Of a DNA stretch of 64,000 nt, positions 30,949 to 42,527 are shown in pieces; position 1 is the first letter of the stretch, and every line of letters starts with the position of its first letter. The position numbers were made by a program, and so were the translations under genes. The stretch is from Vulcanisaeta distributa JCM 11213 (lineage in GTDB: Archaea > Thermoproteota > Thermoprotei > Thermoproteales > Thermocladiaceae). The stretch covers positions 62,001 to 126,000 of the forward strand of contig BBCS01000004.1 of the NCBI GenBank assembly GCA_001316125.1, written 5' to 3'. The notes under the pieces were generated by a model that saw nothing but the letters and a program-made list of their open reading frames with translations, ran no database searches and was not told the origin of the DNA.

Positions 30949-32364
30949 TTAGCCCTGGGCATCCTCAACCTGTGGATTTAAATCAATGTTAAATGCCATG
31001 CCAAACCTCCTTTTCGTTTGGATCTTCAATTTATTTACCGCAGCCATCGCGTACTCGAGGAATTGATCCTCACCAAAATTCGCATACTCATGGGCAAGCC
31101 AAAGCAATTTATTATAATGTATTGGGTCCCTATACATGCTCATTAGTAAATTTACATGATTATTAACGTCAATTTTATCATAAAATAACTTCCAGGGAAC
31201 CCCCCCTGGTTAAACATTGGCCAATCATAATACGGGATCTCGACTGCGAGTGGTGTATCGCTTTCGTGGAACTTAACATACATCATTACTATCCTTGGGA
31301 AATTCGCCAATACTTTTCTAACCTTATTCAATTCCTCACGCGGATCTAAGCTTCCATAATCGTCAACGCTCCTTAAGCCCTCGCTATCCTCAATTCTATC
31401 CTTAATAAACCTCAAGAGATTATCTAACTGGGTCAATGATTTATGATTTAGATACGCATCCATGGCCCCAATCAATAACTTCCTAGTCATACCAACCCTA
31501 ATACCCTGCATCCTAGCCAATTCCTCCAGGAGCATTACATCGGATATTGACTGGCTAAGGGCGGTCCTAATGCCAACCCTTATTAAATCCCTATGCGACC
31601 CATTGTAGTTCCTGGCTAGTTCTACTAACTTGCTTCTATAGTTCCTAATCCAGACAATGCTGTACCAATCAATACCCCTATTAAGTATGTCCAGCAATTC
31701 CTTACTGACGTTAATGAATGGAGCATCACTAAGTATTATCTCCTTAAGCGCCTTAAACAGTATGTAATCCTTAAAGATCTTCAACTTAGAGTCCTTAGCC
31801 ACAAACACCACGTTAACGCCAAGTTCCCTAGCCCTATCAAGCACGTTATATAGACTCTCCAGGGCCTTATGACCTCGGGTACGTAATAAAGGTCTAGGAA
31901 CCCTTCGTTAATATCAACTCATGAATTAATGCGGTGATCTTGGCGTATAAACTACCATCTAACAATAGGAAGTCGTACTTACCCCCCTCTATCGTCCTTA
32001 ATGCGACCTCACTCTCTATGAATGACAGCAACACCCATTTAATGGATGGTGCAAATACAGGTACCCAATTAACAATGACATCCCTTATTGGCTGCTCGCC
32101 AGTATTATTAACGGCAATGGCTCTCGCAATGATTATGGCGCTCCCATCCCTAAGCTCAAGCTCCCTTACACCACCATCAACGGCTGTCACCCTAATGCCA
32201 GTAGACTTACCAAGTATTGGGAGGGGTTTCCAGAGGTCCTTAGCGTCGCTGGCATCAATAATTTTGCTTAATGTACCATGCATTGCATTGGCTTTACCCA
32301 GCCTATGATCATTATTCAATTCCATTAACCGCCTATAGTAAATGTCATAAAATAAGTCGGCCAC
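30949..32364 (-). CDS. nurA: NurA nuclease
   Basis: 5'-3' nuclease partner of HerA. About 470 residues after merging. Catalytic-domain landmarks: VTAVDGGVRELEL near residue 58, DFLLLDGSLYAK near 130, NVVFVAKDSKLK near 185. Breaks near 31875 and 31905, and at a seven-C run (31200-31206), where five or eight C give GVPWKLFYDKIDVNN and the true C-terminus ending DLNPQVEDAQG. So the short frame at 30949-31143 is the NurA tail, not a separate gene. Confidence 0.86.
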
Positions 32365-32494
32365 TGAGCCATTAACGATACAACGTTATAATAGTTTTTG
32401 CTTACTCAAGTGCTACTGAGTTCAGTGTTAGTTTTAGTGCTGTGTAGGTAAACATTTATTAATAGAGCCTGTGCCTCAATGCCGGTAATGAATT

Positions 32495-33247
32495 ATGAAT
32501 TTAAAGTACGTAATAATTACCGCTGTGATTGTAATAGCCGTAGCAGTAATAGGCGCTATCTTTGCGCTTCGCATACTCTACAAGCCAACTGGACCAACCT
32601 TTAATGAATTATTTACATACACAAGTAATAATACTTACACGGCTAATTACAATTATTACATTTACTCAAACATAGCCGGGCAGGTAAGTACTGAGGATTA
32701 TCTCTTCACGTATAGCCAGAGGGGACTTACGGAGAGGTACATAGTTGTCACCACAACGAGCGCTCCACAAATGAGCCTATACATAGTGACTACGCAGTTG
32801 AGTAATGGTACCATGATACAGTGCATAGCAGAGCCATTATACGCGGGTTGCACCTCCACGAATCAAACATTCAATCTAATATACCTAGCACTCCCCATAG
32901 TTAATACATCATCATTCACACTAATTGGCGAACAAAAAATACTTGGCTACAACGCTTACTGCTACATGTCAAGAAACACGACAATGTTAGGCAATATAAT
33001 GCCCAGCGCCGTTCAGGCTGGTCTTGGTTCAATCCCCGTGAATGTAACAAGTGAGGTCTGTATGACCCCGGACGGCGTACCACTCCTGATAAAGCTGAGC
33101 GTATTCACGACATTGAGTATAAGTGGGTATTCGGCGCCAATAAACATAACCCAGTCACTACAAGCCATTAATGTTCAGGATGGTATTTACCTGAGTAATA
33201 ACGCCACAGCCCTGCTCAACTCTCTTGGCGTTAATGAGACAGGATGA
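32495..33247 (+). CDS. Membrane-anchored secreted protein
   Basis: Intact 250-residue protein: N-terminal signal anchor (IITAVIVIAVAVIGAIFALRIL), then an extracellular Thr/Asn/Tyr-rich domain with several Cys and sequons. The C-terminal half (ILGYNAYCYMSRNTTM ... VNVTSEVCMTPDGVPLLIKL) resembles the partial protein at 63296-64000 (KTTYCFTATLTL ... NITELCILSNGVPTNITIYL), so the two are paralogues. Function unknown. Confidence 0.65.
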   Translation: MNLKYVIITAVIVIAVAVIGAIFALRILYKPTGPTFNELFTYTSNNTYTANYNYYIYSNIAGQVSTEDYLFTYSQRGLTERYIVVTTTSAPQMSLYIVTTQLSNGTMIQCIAEPLYAGCTSTNQTFNLIYLALPIVNTSSFTLIGEQKILGYNAYCYMSRNTTMLGNIMPSAVQAGLGSIPVNVTSEVCMTPDGVPLLIKLSVFTTLSISGYSAPINITQSLQAINVQDGIYLSNNATALLNSLGVNETG

Positions 33248-33283
33248 AAAATTTAATGTGAGTCGCCATTAGTTTAAAAGTAG

Positions 33284-34137
33284 GTGCTTGCTAATCGTGA
33301 TGCCGTGAGTACCCCCCCTAATGTAGAGATATTCGTACACCCAACATGTAGCACGTGCCATACGCTAATTAGGTTGCTGAGGCAGTGGGGTTACCTGGAT
33401 AGGGTTAGGATAATAGATACGTCTAGGGACCCATACACGGCCATGGAGAGGGGCGTTAGGTCAGTGCCAAGCATCTTCATTAATGGCGAGCTAGTATTCG
33501 CTGGGATAGTTGATTTCAAGAGACTTAAGGCATTGTTGGATGGTGAGTATTTGGGTAATAGGTTTGAGGGCGACTTAAAGGAGCTTGAGGAGAGGTTTTT
33601 CAGGGGGCGTCCTCGATAGTGTAGCGACGGCATTATGGCTATACGTCAATGAGGATTGCGATGCCTTTCTCAGGGATAAGGAATTCGTAATGGCGATAAC
33701 GAACCTATCGGTGTATAGTGATCGTGAGGAGCTATACAATGAGCTACGTAAGTACCTAGGCAATGCCAATACGTGCAGGGAAGCCATAAGGAGTAGGAGG
33801 ATAGTTCCTAACTGTGATAACCAAGAACTTCGCTAGGGAGATTTACTGGCTCCATAATAAGTTCCTGAGCTGGGGGGGTGAGGTGTCGAAACTATACAGC
33901 AGGGAAGTTATTGCCCACTGGATGATTATACGAAGCGCCCTTGGTAGGGTCGGCCTTAGGGCTTACCCAATCAGTAATGAGAGGTTTAGGGAGAAGGTTG
34001 AGAGGGTTTATGAATACATAAGCAAGACGTTTGATGATTACATGAGGCAGGTCATTAATGAGCAGACAAAGATATTCAGTGACTCGGAGTATATCGAGGT
34101 CATTGAAGGCTTCATGAAAAGTATAAAGGGTCCTTAG
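33284..34137 (+). CDS. Glutaredoxin-like domain fused to unknown C-terminal domain
   Basis: About 284 residues after merging. N-terminal thioredoxin/glutaredoxin fold with HPTCSTCHTLIRLL (C-x-x-C near residue 21) and the cis-Pro motif SVPSIFINGELVF near 65. After residue 100 comes a helical domain of about 180 residues (VATALWLYVNEDCDAFL, KNFAREIYWLHNKF, ALGRVGLRAYPI) that I do not recognise. Breaks: five G at 33603-33607 (four needed: FFRGVLDSVA), and near 33820. The fusion suggests a redox-controlled protein. Confidence 0.7.
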
Positions 34138-34155
34138 GCAATTATTTGGTGAGGC

Positions 34156-35879
34156 ATGGATAGGGTAGTAATACTTGATGGGTATACAGATGAGCCGGCG
34201 GGGGGGCTTGGTGTACCGCCCTACTTAGACGTCTATCCACGCTATGTCGCTGGTGCCGTGTGGAGTGTGGATAAGTCAATTGACGTTAAGTACTTCACGA
34301 TTGACCAAGTCAGGAGTGATTGGGCGAGCTTTGTCAGGGTTGCCAATGAGGCCAGGTACTCATTGTCATAGCGGGCATCGTAACGCCAGGTAAGTACCTC
34401 GGTGGTGAACCCATAAGGCTTGAGGAAATTGAAAGAATAGCCAACATAATTACTAAGCCCATAAAGATCCTCGGAGGCCCAGTGGCCAGGTTTGGCTATG
34501 GTTCAGCAGGTGGTACAATAGCAATACCAAGGAGTAGGTTTCAAAGGTACTATGATCTGGTGGTCACGGGTGACGTGGACCTAGTCACCTATGAGTTACT
34601 GAGGAATAATTATCAATCATCAAAGGTCTCACCTGCACTTACGCATATTGACTATGGATTAATTAATAAATTCGCCGTGCTTGGCGCCCACATAGTCACT
34701 CAACACCCTAATTATGGCAGGAACCTGATCATTGAGCTTGAGACATATAAGTCCTGCCCAAGGTACATCAGTGGTGGATGTTCCTTCTGCGCCACCGTTA
34801 GGTACGGCCCAGTTAAATATAGGGATGCTAAGGCGATTGTTGAGGAGGTTAAGGCATTGTACAGCCTTGGTGTTAGGCATTTCAGGCTTGGTAGGCAGGC
34901 CGACTTCTACGCCTATATGGCCCACGACACCGGCAAACTGGACTTCCCAAGACCCAATCCGGAGGCCATTGAGAGCCTACTCGTTGGCATTAGAAATGCG
35001 GCGCCAGAGTTAGAAACCTTACACATCGATAATGTTAACCCGGGCACATATACCACTGGCCTAGGGAGAGTGTGGAGGTTACGAAAACACTGATGAAGTA
35101 CCACACGCCGGGTGATGTCGCAGCAATGGGCATAGAGACTGCCGATCCAAGGGTTGTTAAGTTGAATAATCTCAAGGTGATGCCTGACGAGGCATACTTC
35201 GCGGTTAAGACGATAAGTGAGTTGGGGGGGAGGGTTAGGGGGGGTTGGAACGGTATGCCCGAGTTATTGCCCGGTATAAACTTCGTCATTGGTTTGCCTG
35301 GTGAGACCAGGGAGACCTTCAGGTTGAATATTGAGTTCCTTAAGAAATTGCTAGATGACGATGTTTGGGTTAGGAGGGTCAACATCAGGCAGGTCCTCGT
35401 ACTACCACCAACACCACTATGGAGCCAGGCCGATTACATTAAGCAACTGCTGAGGGAACATAGGAGGTATTTCCTAGCCTTTAAGTATTGGGTTAGGAGG
35501 TACTTCGACCATGAGATGCTTAGGAGGGTTGTGCCGAGGGGGGGTACGGTGTTGAGGAGAGTATTTGCGGAGGTTCATTATGGGAATGGGACGTATGCGA
35601 GGCAGGCTGGTTCATACCCACTATTGATCTACATACGCTAAGATAGAGCTTGGGAGGTGGATCGACGTTGTGGTGTCGGAGCATGGCTTTAGGTCCGTGA
35701 TTGGTGTGCCATACCCGGTTAATGTTAATGAGGCGCCAAAGCGATTACTTAGGTACGTACCGAGCATGAGCAGAGACGTACTAAATAGGATAATTGCGGC
35801 AAGACCAATAAGAAGTTATGAGCAATTGAGGAGCATAATAGGTGGTAATCAGGAATTGATTAAGTACTTGGCATTATAA
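34156..35879 (+). CDS. Radical SAM protein (COG1031-like) with C-terminal HhH
   Basis: About 575 residues after merging four frames. An N-terminal B12-binding-like Rossmann part (VVILDGYTDEPAGGLG, then IVIAGIVTPGKYLGG) precedes the radical SAM core. Its cluster motif is CPRYISGGCSFC (C-x7-C-x2-C), different from the common C-x3-C-x2-C. Later HIDNVNPGTY and IGLPGETRETF follow. The C-terminus has a helix-hairpin-helix (VLNRIIAARPIRSYEQLRSI). The family is archaeal and uncharacterised. Breaks near 34365, 35060 and 35640 look like 1-nt errors. Seven-G runs add Gly in several places. Confidence 0.78.
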
Positions 35880-35909
35880 GTCCTTACTAACAGTTATAAA
35901 GGGTCTTTA

Positions 35910-36326
35910 TTGCTAAATAAAATTGAGGAAATGCGTGAGGAGGCAGAGCAGTGGTTCAAGGAGGCTATCAGGGAGCTCGAGTTAGCACGGCACTTACTTG
36001 AAATAGGCTACCTGAACTACGCGGCATTCCATTCACATCAAGCTGCTGAGAAGGCATTGAAGGCGTTGATAATTGTAAGGCTTAGGATGTTACCACCAAA
36101 GACCCATAACTTACTGGAGCTAGCTGAGAAATTGAGGAATGGTAGTATTGCGATTGATGATGTACTTGATGATCTGAGGGATTTAAACCCGCATTACCTA
36201 GTTGCTCGTTATCCAGATGCGGCTAATGGCGTACCCAGTGAGGTTTATTCAAGGAGGGAAGCTCAGCATTGTGTTGAGTCCGCATCTAAGGTGGTCGAAT
36301 GGGCGAGGAGGTTATTCATGAGTTAA
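35910..36326 (+). CDS. HEPN domain protein
   Basis: Intact 138-residue four-helix protein of the HEPN family: EQWFKEAIRELELARHLLE, then YAAFHSHQAAEKALKALI and LPPKTHNLLELAEKL. It overlaps the nucleotidyltransferase gene that follows by about 28 nt, the standard HEPN-MNT arrangement (toxin-antitoxin or related). It lacks an obvious R-x4-6-H RNase motif, so toxicity is uncertain. Confidence 0.85.
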   Translation: MLNKIEEMREEAEQWFKEAIRELELARHLLEIGYLNYAAFHSHQAAEKALKALIIVRLRMLPPKTHNLLELAEKLRNGSIAIDDVLDDLRDLNPHYLVARYPDAANGVPSEVYSRREAQHCVESASKVVEWARRLFMS

Positions 36327-36726
36327 GGAGGTACATTCGATGCCTAATTGAACACGGCCATAGGATTAACTCAGCCGTACTCTTCGGTTCACGCGCAAGG
36401 ATGATTGGCTGATTAATAGCGACATTGATTTACTAATTATAATCCTGAACTCAGAAAAGAGCTTCCTAGAGAGGGTCCGCGAATTCACGACTTGCTGGAA
36501 CTTGGGAATAGCCCTCGAGGTCTTCCCGTACACGATCGATGAGATTAAGAGGTTAATGAATAAGGGATCTATTGCATTATACGATGCGTTGGACTACGGC
36601 ATCGTGATTTACGATGATGGAACCTTTGAGAAGCTGAGGGAAGTATTCAGGAAAGCCGTTAATGAGGGTATCATTAGGAGGATTGGTGATTGGTGGACAA
36701 TACCTGAGAGGCCAATTATTGATTAA
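36299..36726 (+). CDS. Minimal nucleotidyltransferase (MNT) partner
   Basis: About 142 residues from ATG 36299 (MGEEVIHELRRYIR). Nucleotidyltransferase motif GSRA followed by NSDIDLLIII after restoring one base near 36395. MNT antitoxins can AMPylate a HEPN toxin at a conserved Tyr. Partner of the HEPN gene it overlaps. The C-terminal helices (ALYDALDYGIVIYDDG) fit MNT proteins. Confidence 0.82.
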
Positions 36727-36754
36727 TGATGATTAATGATAATGAGTATTTTAA

Positions 36755-37760
36755 GTGAACAGCCGTAGTAGAGTAAAAACCGCAATGAAACTTAGTAATG
36801 ATAGGCATGGGCTTAAAATGGAAGAAGATAGGCATTATAACGATACCGGCGGTGCTCGCTATAGTAATGATTACAATACTGGCGGCATATACTATGAACC
36901 CGGTGCAGGTATATAACTCCTTAACACCGGCATATGTACTTAACGTAGTCGCAAACTTCAGCGATGGAGGTATTAACCAGACGATGATGCAGGAAATGAT
37001 TAGGAACACTGTCAATAGCGCACTACGTGGGTTCATTACCTTAAATGAGCCACCCTACCCAGTAGTTAATGTTAAGTTCTTCAAAAATACGTTGGTCACG
37101 TTCCAACTACCCAGCAATTATAGGTATCGATATGCATCAATCGTGGTTCACAACGATACTTTATACGTGTACTTATGGAATAATGCGAATAACTATAAGC
37201 TATACGCTGTTGTAAGACGCCCAATAGCCAGCGTGAAGATAGAAATTATTTACCCACGTGAGGGAAACTTCACACCCGTTGGCGTATTAGGGGGGGTTGA
37301 GAAGTTCTCCGTCCCATTGCCTGGATTAAACAGTGCTGATGATCCGGAGGTGTATTTTGAATATTATGAGGCCTTATGGTACATTGGTAGTCAGCTTGCT
37401 GCTAATACTACGGCTGCTGGCTGGTTCTTCATAAACCCAGGAGTTTCCGTTGAGAGCATATTAGATGATGGTAATGCCCAGCCGGGATTTGGCTATGCAC
37501 TATGTACGACAAACGCGCCAGGGACTAATTATGGCGTTGGGTCATTCGCCGCACAAACACAAACCGATGCAGGCTATGCATTTTATGATTGTGGAGTTAC
37601 CGTCGTATTAAGTAACTGGCCTTGGGTTGGCATGGACGCTAACGGCAATGTTTACTACCCAACATCATTCCCAGGCGCTAAGTCCATAGAGGCAGCATGT
37701 ATATGTACTGGTGTATCATTTTACTTCCAATTACCACCTCCTTTACCTGGCGAGGGTTAA
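36755..37760 (+). CDS. Surface protein with MNSRS leader
   Basis: About 335 residues. The clear frame begins at ATG 36798 (MIGMGLKWKKIGIITIPAVLAIVMITILAA is the membrane anchor, written here in part). A GTG at 36755 begins a basic leader, N-S-R-S, that matches the start of the surface protein at 39045; a 1-nt difference breaks the frame between them. The ectodomain is Asn/Gly/Tyr-rich with a Cys-containing C-terminal part (YALCTTNAPG, FYDCGVTVVL, EAACICTGVSF) and ends in a Pro stretch. No known fold. Confidence 0.6.
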
Positions 37761-37799
37761 TTAGTTAATATTTAATAAAGCATTAAAAATATTAAAGTT

Positions 37800-38357
37800 T
37801 TAAGGGGGGGCCTCAAACGTTATACTCTCGTAATTGCCAACTTTAAGGCCCTTCTTAACCGTTAACCTCAGTATGTTCCCGCTACCCAGTATGGAGCCCT
37901 CCCCCGGCGAATTCATACTCAATGATCCTAAAGCCCGGTGGAAAGAGCCAAACAATCTCATAATCATACTCAGCAACCTCCTCCTCATAATAATCCTCAT
38001 ACCTATTAACACCACGCCTCAAATTACCCTTGAAGTATATATAAAACTCGAGGTAGGGCCTATCGAAGGAACCCCCCCTGAAGCCGAGGCTTACATCAAT
38101 AACCCTAGCCTTAACAACCTCACCGTTAATCTTAATCGTCTCCTCATCCAGAAAACCCTGCATATTCTCCATGATGCCCTCAACTCATTGAGTAAGCCCT
38201 CCCTATCCCTAAGCAGATTCTTGTAATAACGATCCTTATCCAGGTACTCAAAGATTAAACTCTCCCAAACACCACCGTTAACCCCCATTGTGAATATTCC
38301 CTCAGCATGTATCGGCACCGGCTCACTCATTGAAATTAGGTTCCTCAGCAAGTTCAA
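37800..38357 (-). CDS. Uncharacterised protein (two frameshifts)
   Basis: About 185 residues after merging three frames. N-terminus PVPIHAEGIFTMGVNGGVWESL; middle GFLDEETIKINGEVVKARVIDVSLGF; then DRPYLEFYIYFKG and EIVWLFPPGFRIIEYEF; C-terminus SILGSGNILRLTVKKGLKVGNYES. Predominantly beta. Not recognised. Breaks near 37900 and 38175. Confidence 0.5.
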
Positions 38358-38409
38358 AAGCCTTGTTATGGATTTGACAGGGCCTAAATAGGATTTATTA
38401 ATGGCTTGA

Positions 38410-38748
38410 TTGCCAATTACTTCTGTGGATGAGCTTATTTACGTGATTGGCCTATTGATTACGATAATAGCCTACCTGGCTGCACTCACGTATTGGTTAG
38501 GTAGGAGATTTGAGGGTATCGATTGGAGGTTTAGGGATTTAGAGGAGAGGTTAAGTAATAAGATTAGGGAGACGGAGATTAGATTAGATGGGAGGATTAA
38601 TGATTTGGAAAATAGAATTAGTAATCTGGAAAATAAAATAAACAGCTTAGAGAGTGGTCTTAAGTCAGCGCTTATTAACGTCAATTCACTCCTTATTGAG
38701 TATATGGGGCTTAAGGGCTTGTTTTCCCAGACGAGGTTAGGGTGTTGA
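38410..38748 (+). CDS. Membrane-anchored coiled-coil protein
   Basis: 112 residues: one N-terminal TM segment (LIYVIGLLITIIAYLAALTYWL) and a long heptad-repeat coiled coil (ETEIRLDGRINDLENRI, LENKINSLES). It overlaps the next gene by 7 nt. Likely a scaffold or anchor. The repeat-like composition makes family assignment impossible. Confidence 0.6.
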   Translation: MPITSVDELIYVIGLLITIIAYLAALTYWLGRRFEGIDWRFRDLEERLSNKIRETEIRLDGRINDLENRISNLENKINSLESGLKSALINVNSLLIEYMGLKGLFSQTRLGC

Positions 38749-38993
38749 CCAATGAGGTGGATAGGGTCGTTGGTATGGTTAGGACTAACCCAATCAGTAA
38801 GGAGGAGCTCGAGTTCATAAAGTCTGTGTTCTCCAAGGACCCTGATCAAATGAGTGTTGAGGAGCTTGAGAGGGTCATTGAGATTGCAAAGCGTTGGTGG
38901 TGGGAGGACAACTCCGAAATAGCCTTCAAGGTCTTTCAAGTGGCGAGTATAGTAAGGGCGTATAAATTATACGGAAAGAAGAAACAGCAATGA
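38742..38993 (+). CDS. Small helical protein
   Basis: 83 residues, GTG start overlapping the coiled-coil gene's stop. Helical, acidic middle (DQMSVEELERVIEIAKRWWWED) and a basic end (YKLYGKKKQQ). Translationally coupled with the membrane coiled-coil protein. Not recognised. Confidence 0.55.
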   Translation: MLTNEVDRVVGMVRTNPISKEELEFIKSVFSKDPDQMSVEELERVIEIAKRWWWEDNSEIAFKVFQVASIVRAYKLYGKKKQQ

Positions 38994-39044
38994 ACGAACT
39001 TAAATTAAGTATATTAATACACAGTTTATCACTCGTCAATTTAA

Positions 39045-40491
39045 GTGAACAGCCGAAGTAAAAAATCCGCAATAGATTCAGCAATGATAGGTATGCCTAG
39101 GGTCAGCAATGTGATTGCAACTGTAATAATTGCCGTAATCCTTGCTGCAACGGCAGTAACCCTCATAATGCACGGGATAACTCACCATAAGTTATTAAAT
39201 CAACAATATATGTACTTAACGGAGCTCCTTGAGGGAGTCCCAACACCGAGTGTATGCATTGTTAGTTATGGGGGGGCAAGCCCATATATAGGCAACTTAA
39301 CGGCAAATCTCGGTAAGTTAGGAGTGCCATATGTAGTAATGAGTATCATAACCAACGAGTCAGTAAGTAAGTGCAGCATGCTAATTATGAGTACAGAATG
39401 GCTCAATCAGTTCGGCAGTAGCTACAAGCCAGTGATAATATATGCCCTGGAAAGCGGTATTCCGGTCGAGGCTGTGGGGGGGCCAAATGCCGGTAACGCA
39501 TTACTTAACGTGATTGGTGATTTCATAAGTAAGAAGGCAACTGTGATTGTCGGTGTACCGACAGGCCATGACAAGCAACTAAAGCCTGAAGTATCAAGTA
39601 GTGTCACCGCACTGGGCATAGTTATGATGCCACTCAAAAACGCTACTAGGTTACCCACCGGCTGGAGTATATACGAGGGTGTACCAGCGAGTAATGTAAC
39701 GTACACCGTGTTAAAGACTTGGAGGGAATACAACGAGGCGCTCAGTAAGGTTAAGTCACCATTAGTGCTACCGCTCCCATTATTAACCACAGCATTACCT
39801 CCCAAGATCCTCTTCCAAGCATCAGGGTATTCATTACAGGTAAATATACAGGGCTTTAATTATGTGGGTTACATAGGGCCTTATCAAACACAATACTACG
39901 ATTGGTTTGGAAATCTAGCCGGCGAACAGGAGCTTAGGTTGATTTCTACTATACCACTGCGAACAACTATTATTTCTTCTTAAATTTAATTATGGTGTAA
40001 TTGCTTTTAATCCTCCGGACCCATCGACATCGTTTACACCATGCTATGCAGGTGAAGGCGTTAACGCATATTCAACGGAATATCCTGGACAGGTATGGTT
40101 CCAAGCAGCCCCCCCCACAGGCTCTGCAACAAGCCAAAAAACAATATCTTACTCAATTAGAACTAATACAGCTAGTGTTACCGTTACTGAATACATTACG
40201 TCAGGCGCAATTGGTTGGAACTACCTCGGTCTATGGACTGAGGGACAGGATACGTGGAGATGGAATTTCCAGAACCCAAGTACCGAGACCACGTACGAGT
40301 TAGTACCCGGGGGGGATATTTGGCAATTGGACCCCCCCTCAAAACCAGGTGGATGGCTGCCTTTATACGAGATTATAAACGCCACGGCTGGCGTCACCAA
40401 TATTAGTTATATATGTAATTACATGTCTCCGATCAGCGTCACGGTTGATGTATACCCAACGACCATCCAAGTGCTTCAGGTAAACACGTGA
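39045..40491 (+). CDS. Surface protein with MNSRS leader and Rossmann-like ectodomain
   Basis: About 482 residues. The leader MNSRSKKSAIDSAMIGM is in frame with the TM segment (NVIATVIIAVILAATAVTLIM). The ectodomain begins with alternating strands and helices (VCIVSYGGASPYIGNL, GVPYVVMSIITNE, MLIMSTEWLNQ, ATVIVGVPTG). The C-terminal half is Thr/Tyr/Trp-rich, recovered after a break near 39975. It appears homologous to the protein at 52554. Several G/C 7-8 runs. Possibly S-layer-associated or pilin-like; not established. Confidence 0.62.
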
Positions 40492-40756
40492 TGATTAGGT
40501 GTTAATTAAAATTGAAAATAAAAGCTAGATAAAAATTGAGTGCCATCGCGTTATTTAGGCGCTAAGCTTCTCGATATTTACCTCAATGGGTTTAGACGAT
40601 CTTCATAAGTATATGCCTAGATTAATCTATAAATATTTTAAGGAATGATTAATATTATGCAATATTAATACTTAATTTTTCCTCAACGTATCATGTATTG
40701 CAAGTTCCACGATTTCTTAAGCCGATATATATATATCAGTTAAACCTAAGCTAATT
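40492..40756. other. AT-rich intergenic region
   Basis: A 265-nt gap between two surface-protein genes. It contains AT-rich sequence and the palindromic TATA element listed separately. I see no gene or RNA. Confidence 0.5.
40724..40737 (+). promoter_or_regulatory. Palindromic TATA element
   Basis: GATATATATATATC is a perfect 14-nt palindrome centred about 27 nt upstream of the ATG at 40757, the right place for a TATA box of a leaderless transcript. It could also bind a dimeric repressor. Confidence 0.55.
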
Positions 40757-42487
40757 ATGCCTCAGATAATGAGGAGGGGGTGTAATGTACTTAATACCCG
40801 TGTTTGCCTTAGTATTTATCACATCCCTGGTAGGTACGTTATTGAGTATAGGCGTACCCGCCGCGCCGCACATCACGATAACGGTCTTAACCCCCCCGCA
40901 AAATAGTACTGCGGCGAATGCCTATGTGCAGGTCTTTGCGTTATTACCGCCGGGTTATAAGGGGTCATTGGTGGAGGTGTGGAATGGTACGACTAATTCA
41001 CTTGGGCAGGCCTACGTACCGTTAAGCAGTATAGCCCCCCCAATAGCCAGGGGGTGGGTTAAGGAGGGCTTCGGTAATTCCGGCGTTGGCCTTGAGATTA
41101 TAGTAACCTATGTTAATGGGACAACGCTATACTCACGATTCTACTTCATAACGTACAATCCCAGCGACCTGCTTAGCACGGCATCTCTATTAATACCATT
41201 CCTAAACTATAAATCTGTGAGTATAAGGCTTGAGAGGTTAGGGACTATTAACGTGAATAATGGCGTAACCTTTAATATCCCAACACCACCAGGACCGCCA
41301 GGCTACCCATTCTGTCAATGGAAACTTGTCTGGAATAATCAAACCGGCACGACTTATATACCGCTAATATTTGCCGTGGACCAGTATACTAGTAATACAA
41401 ACTTTGACGGTACTGTTAATGCTGGCGTTGCGCAGTCATCATCAACAACGTTATACTTCTACGCGTCGGTGGGCATAGAAACCACAGAATTCATGTATGA
41501 AATTGGCGGTGAATCGTTTTATCAATCCTTCAGTTACAGTTATACTGGTGATGGATTTAATTACGAATGGCCTATAGCCGCTATTTACGTGCAAGGCACA
41601 CTAGGTACGGCTGAGTTCGTGGATTCATGTAACCCCCAATTATTATGCTTATGAAGCCTATGTTCAAAGTGCAAATTTAAGTACGCTCTATACGACGCAT
41701 CAAGTCGGTACGCAGTACATTAGTAATGCGTTGAACTTCCTGAATCAATACGTAGGTATAGTTACGGTACCATTTGATGAGTTTGACCTATCATCCGCTG
41801 GGCAAGAATATGAGTACAGTTATCTCTACATGCAGGAATACTCACAGGACTACCCATTCCTCTATGCAATACCCGTTGGCGCCATGATACTTGATTTGTT
41901 AAGTCCTGAAACCATACCATTTAACCCAGCTATTGAGGCCTCGTTATTCGCTGAGGTGCAGACACAATCAGTAAGTGTTACGTATAGCCTTATTGCAATT
42001 ATTAATCATCAAAATGAGCTAGTTTATGGCGACTTATTGGGGGGGATAGCGCTAATGTTCAGTATGAATACAATGGTCAGACCTTCTACCCGGTACTTAG
42101 TGGCTTTTATGTTGAACCGCCAGGCAGTTATTCTGCATCGACGAACGTGGTTGCATGGGTCCTAGCACTGTTTCGGCGCCTGATTGCTTACCTCCACCGA
42201 CGATTACTTACGACATTAATGTCTATATTGATGATTCCCCCCCACTACTTGTGCCGGGAGGTACGATTACGTACTACGTTTATAATGAGGTTAATGGGCA
42301 ATTGGTTGCCTCGGGCACGATTAACGTGCCTTTCCACCAAACAGCTCAGCTAAGTATATCATTACCGCCTGGTCAATATGAAATTGAGTTTTATTATAAC
42401 GGCTATACGACGCAGGAGGGTACGATTACGTTCTATTCCTCAGGACCGGCGATTGTATATACTAACGTGCAGGCAACGCCTTGCTAG
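40757..42487 (+). CDS. Large secreted surface protein
   Basis: About 577 residues after merging. Start ATG 40757 (MPQIMRR) with a signal segment YLIPVFALVFITSLVGTLL; joining it needs four rather than five G at 40776-40780. The ectodomain is Thr/Ser/Tyr-rich beta material with few Cys. The C-terminus has a carboxypeptidase-regulatory/CNA-like module (GGTITYYVYNEVNGQLVASG, then PPGQYEIEFYYNGY). Breaks also near 41640 and at a seven-G run (42039-42045). TATA element suitably placed. Function unknown. Confidence 0.62.
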
Positions 42488-42527
42488 TAATTAGGTTGGG
42501 GGGGAATTGGGTTTGTAGGGTTAAAAA

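Noticed and set aside
30949..31143. A separate 64-residue gene
   Set aside because: It is the C-terminal tail of NurA; adjusting the seven-C run at 31200-31206 joins the two.
40492..40756. Insertion sequence between the surface genes
   Set aside because: No transposase frame, terminal inverted repeats or target duplications are visible there; none were recognised elsewhere in the window.
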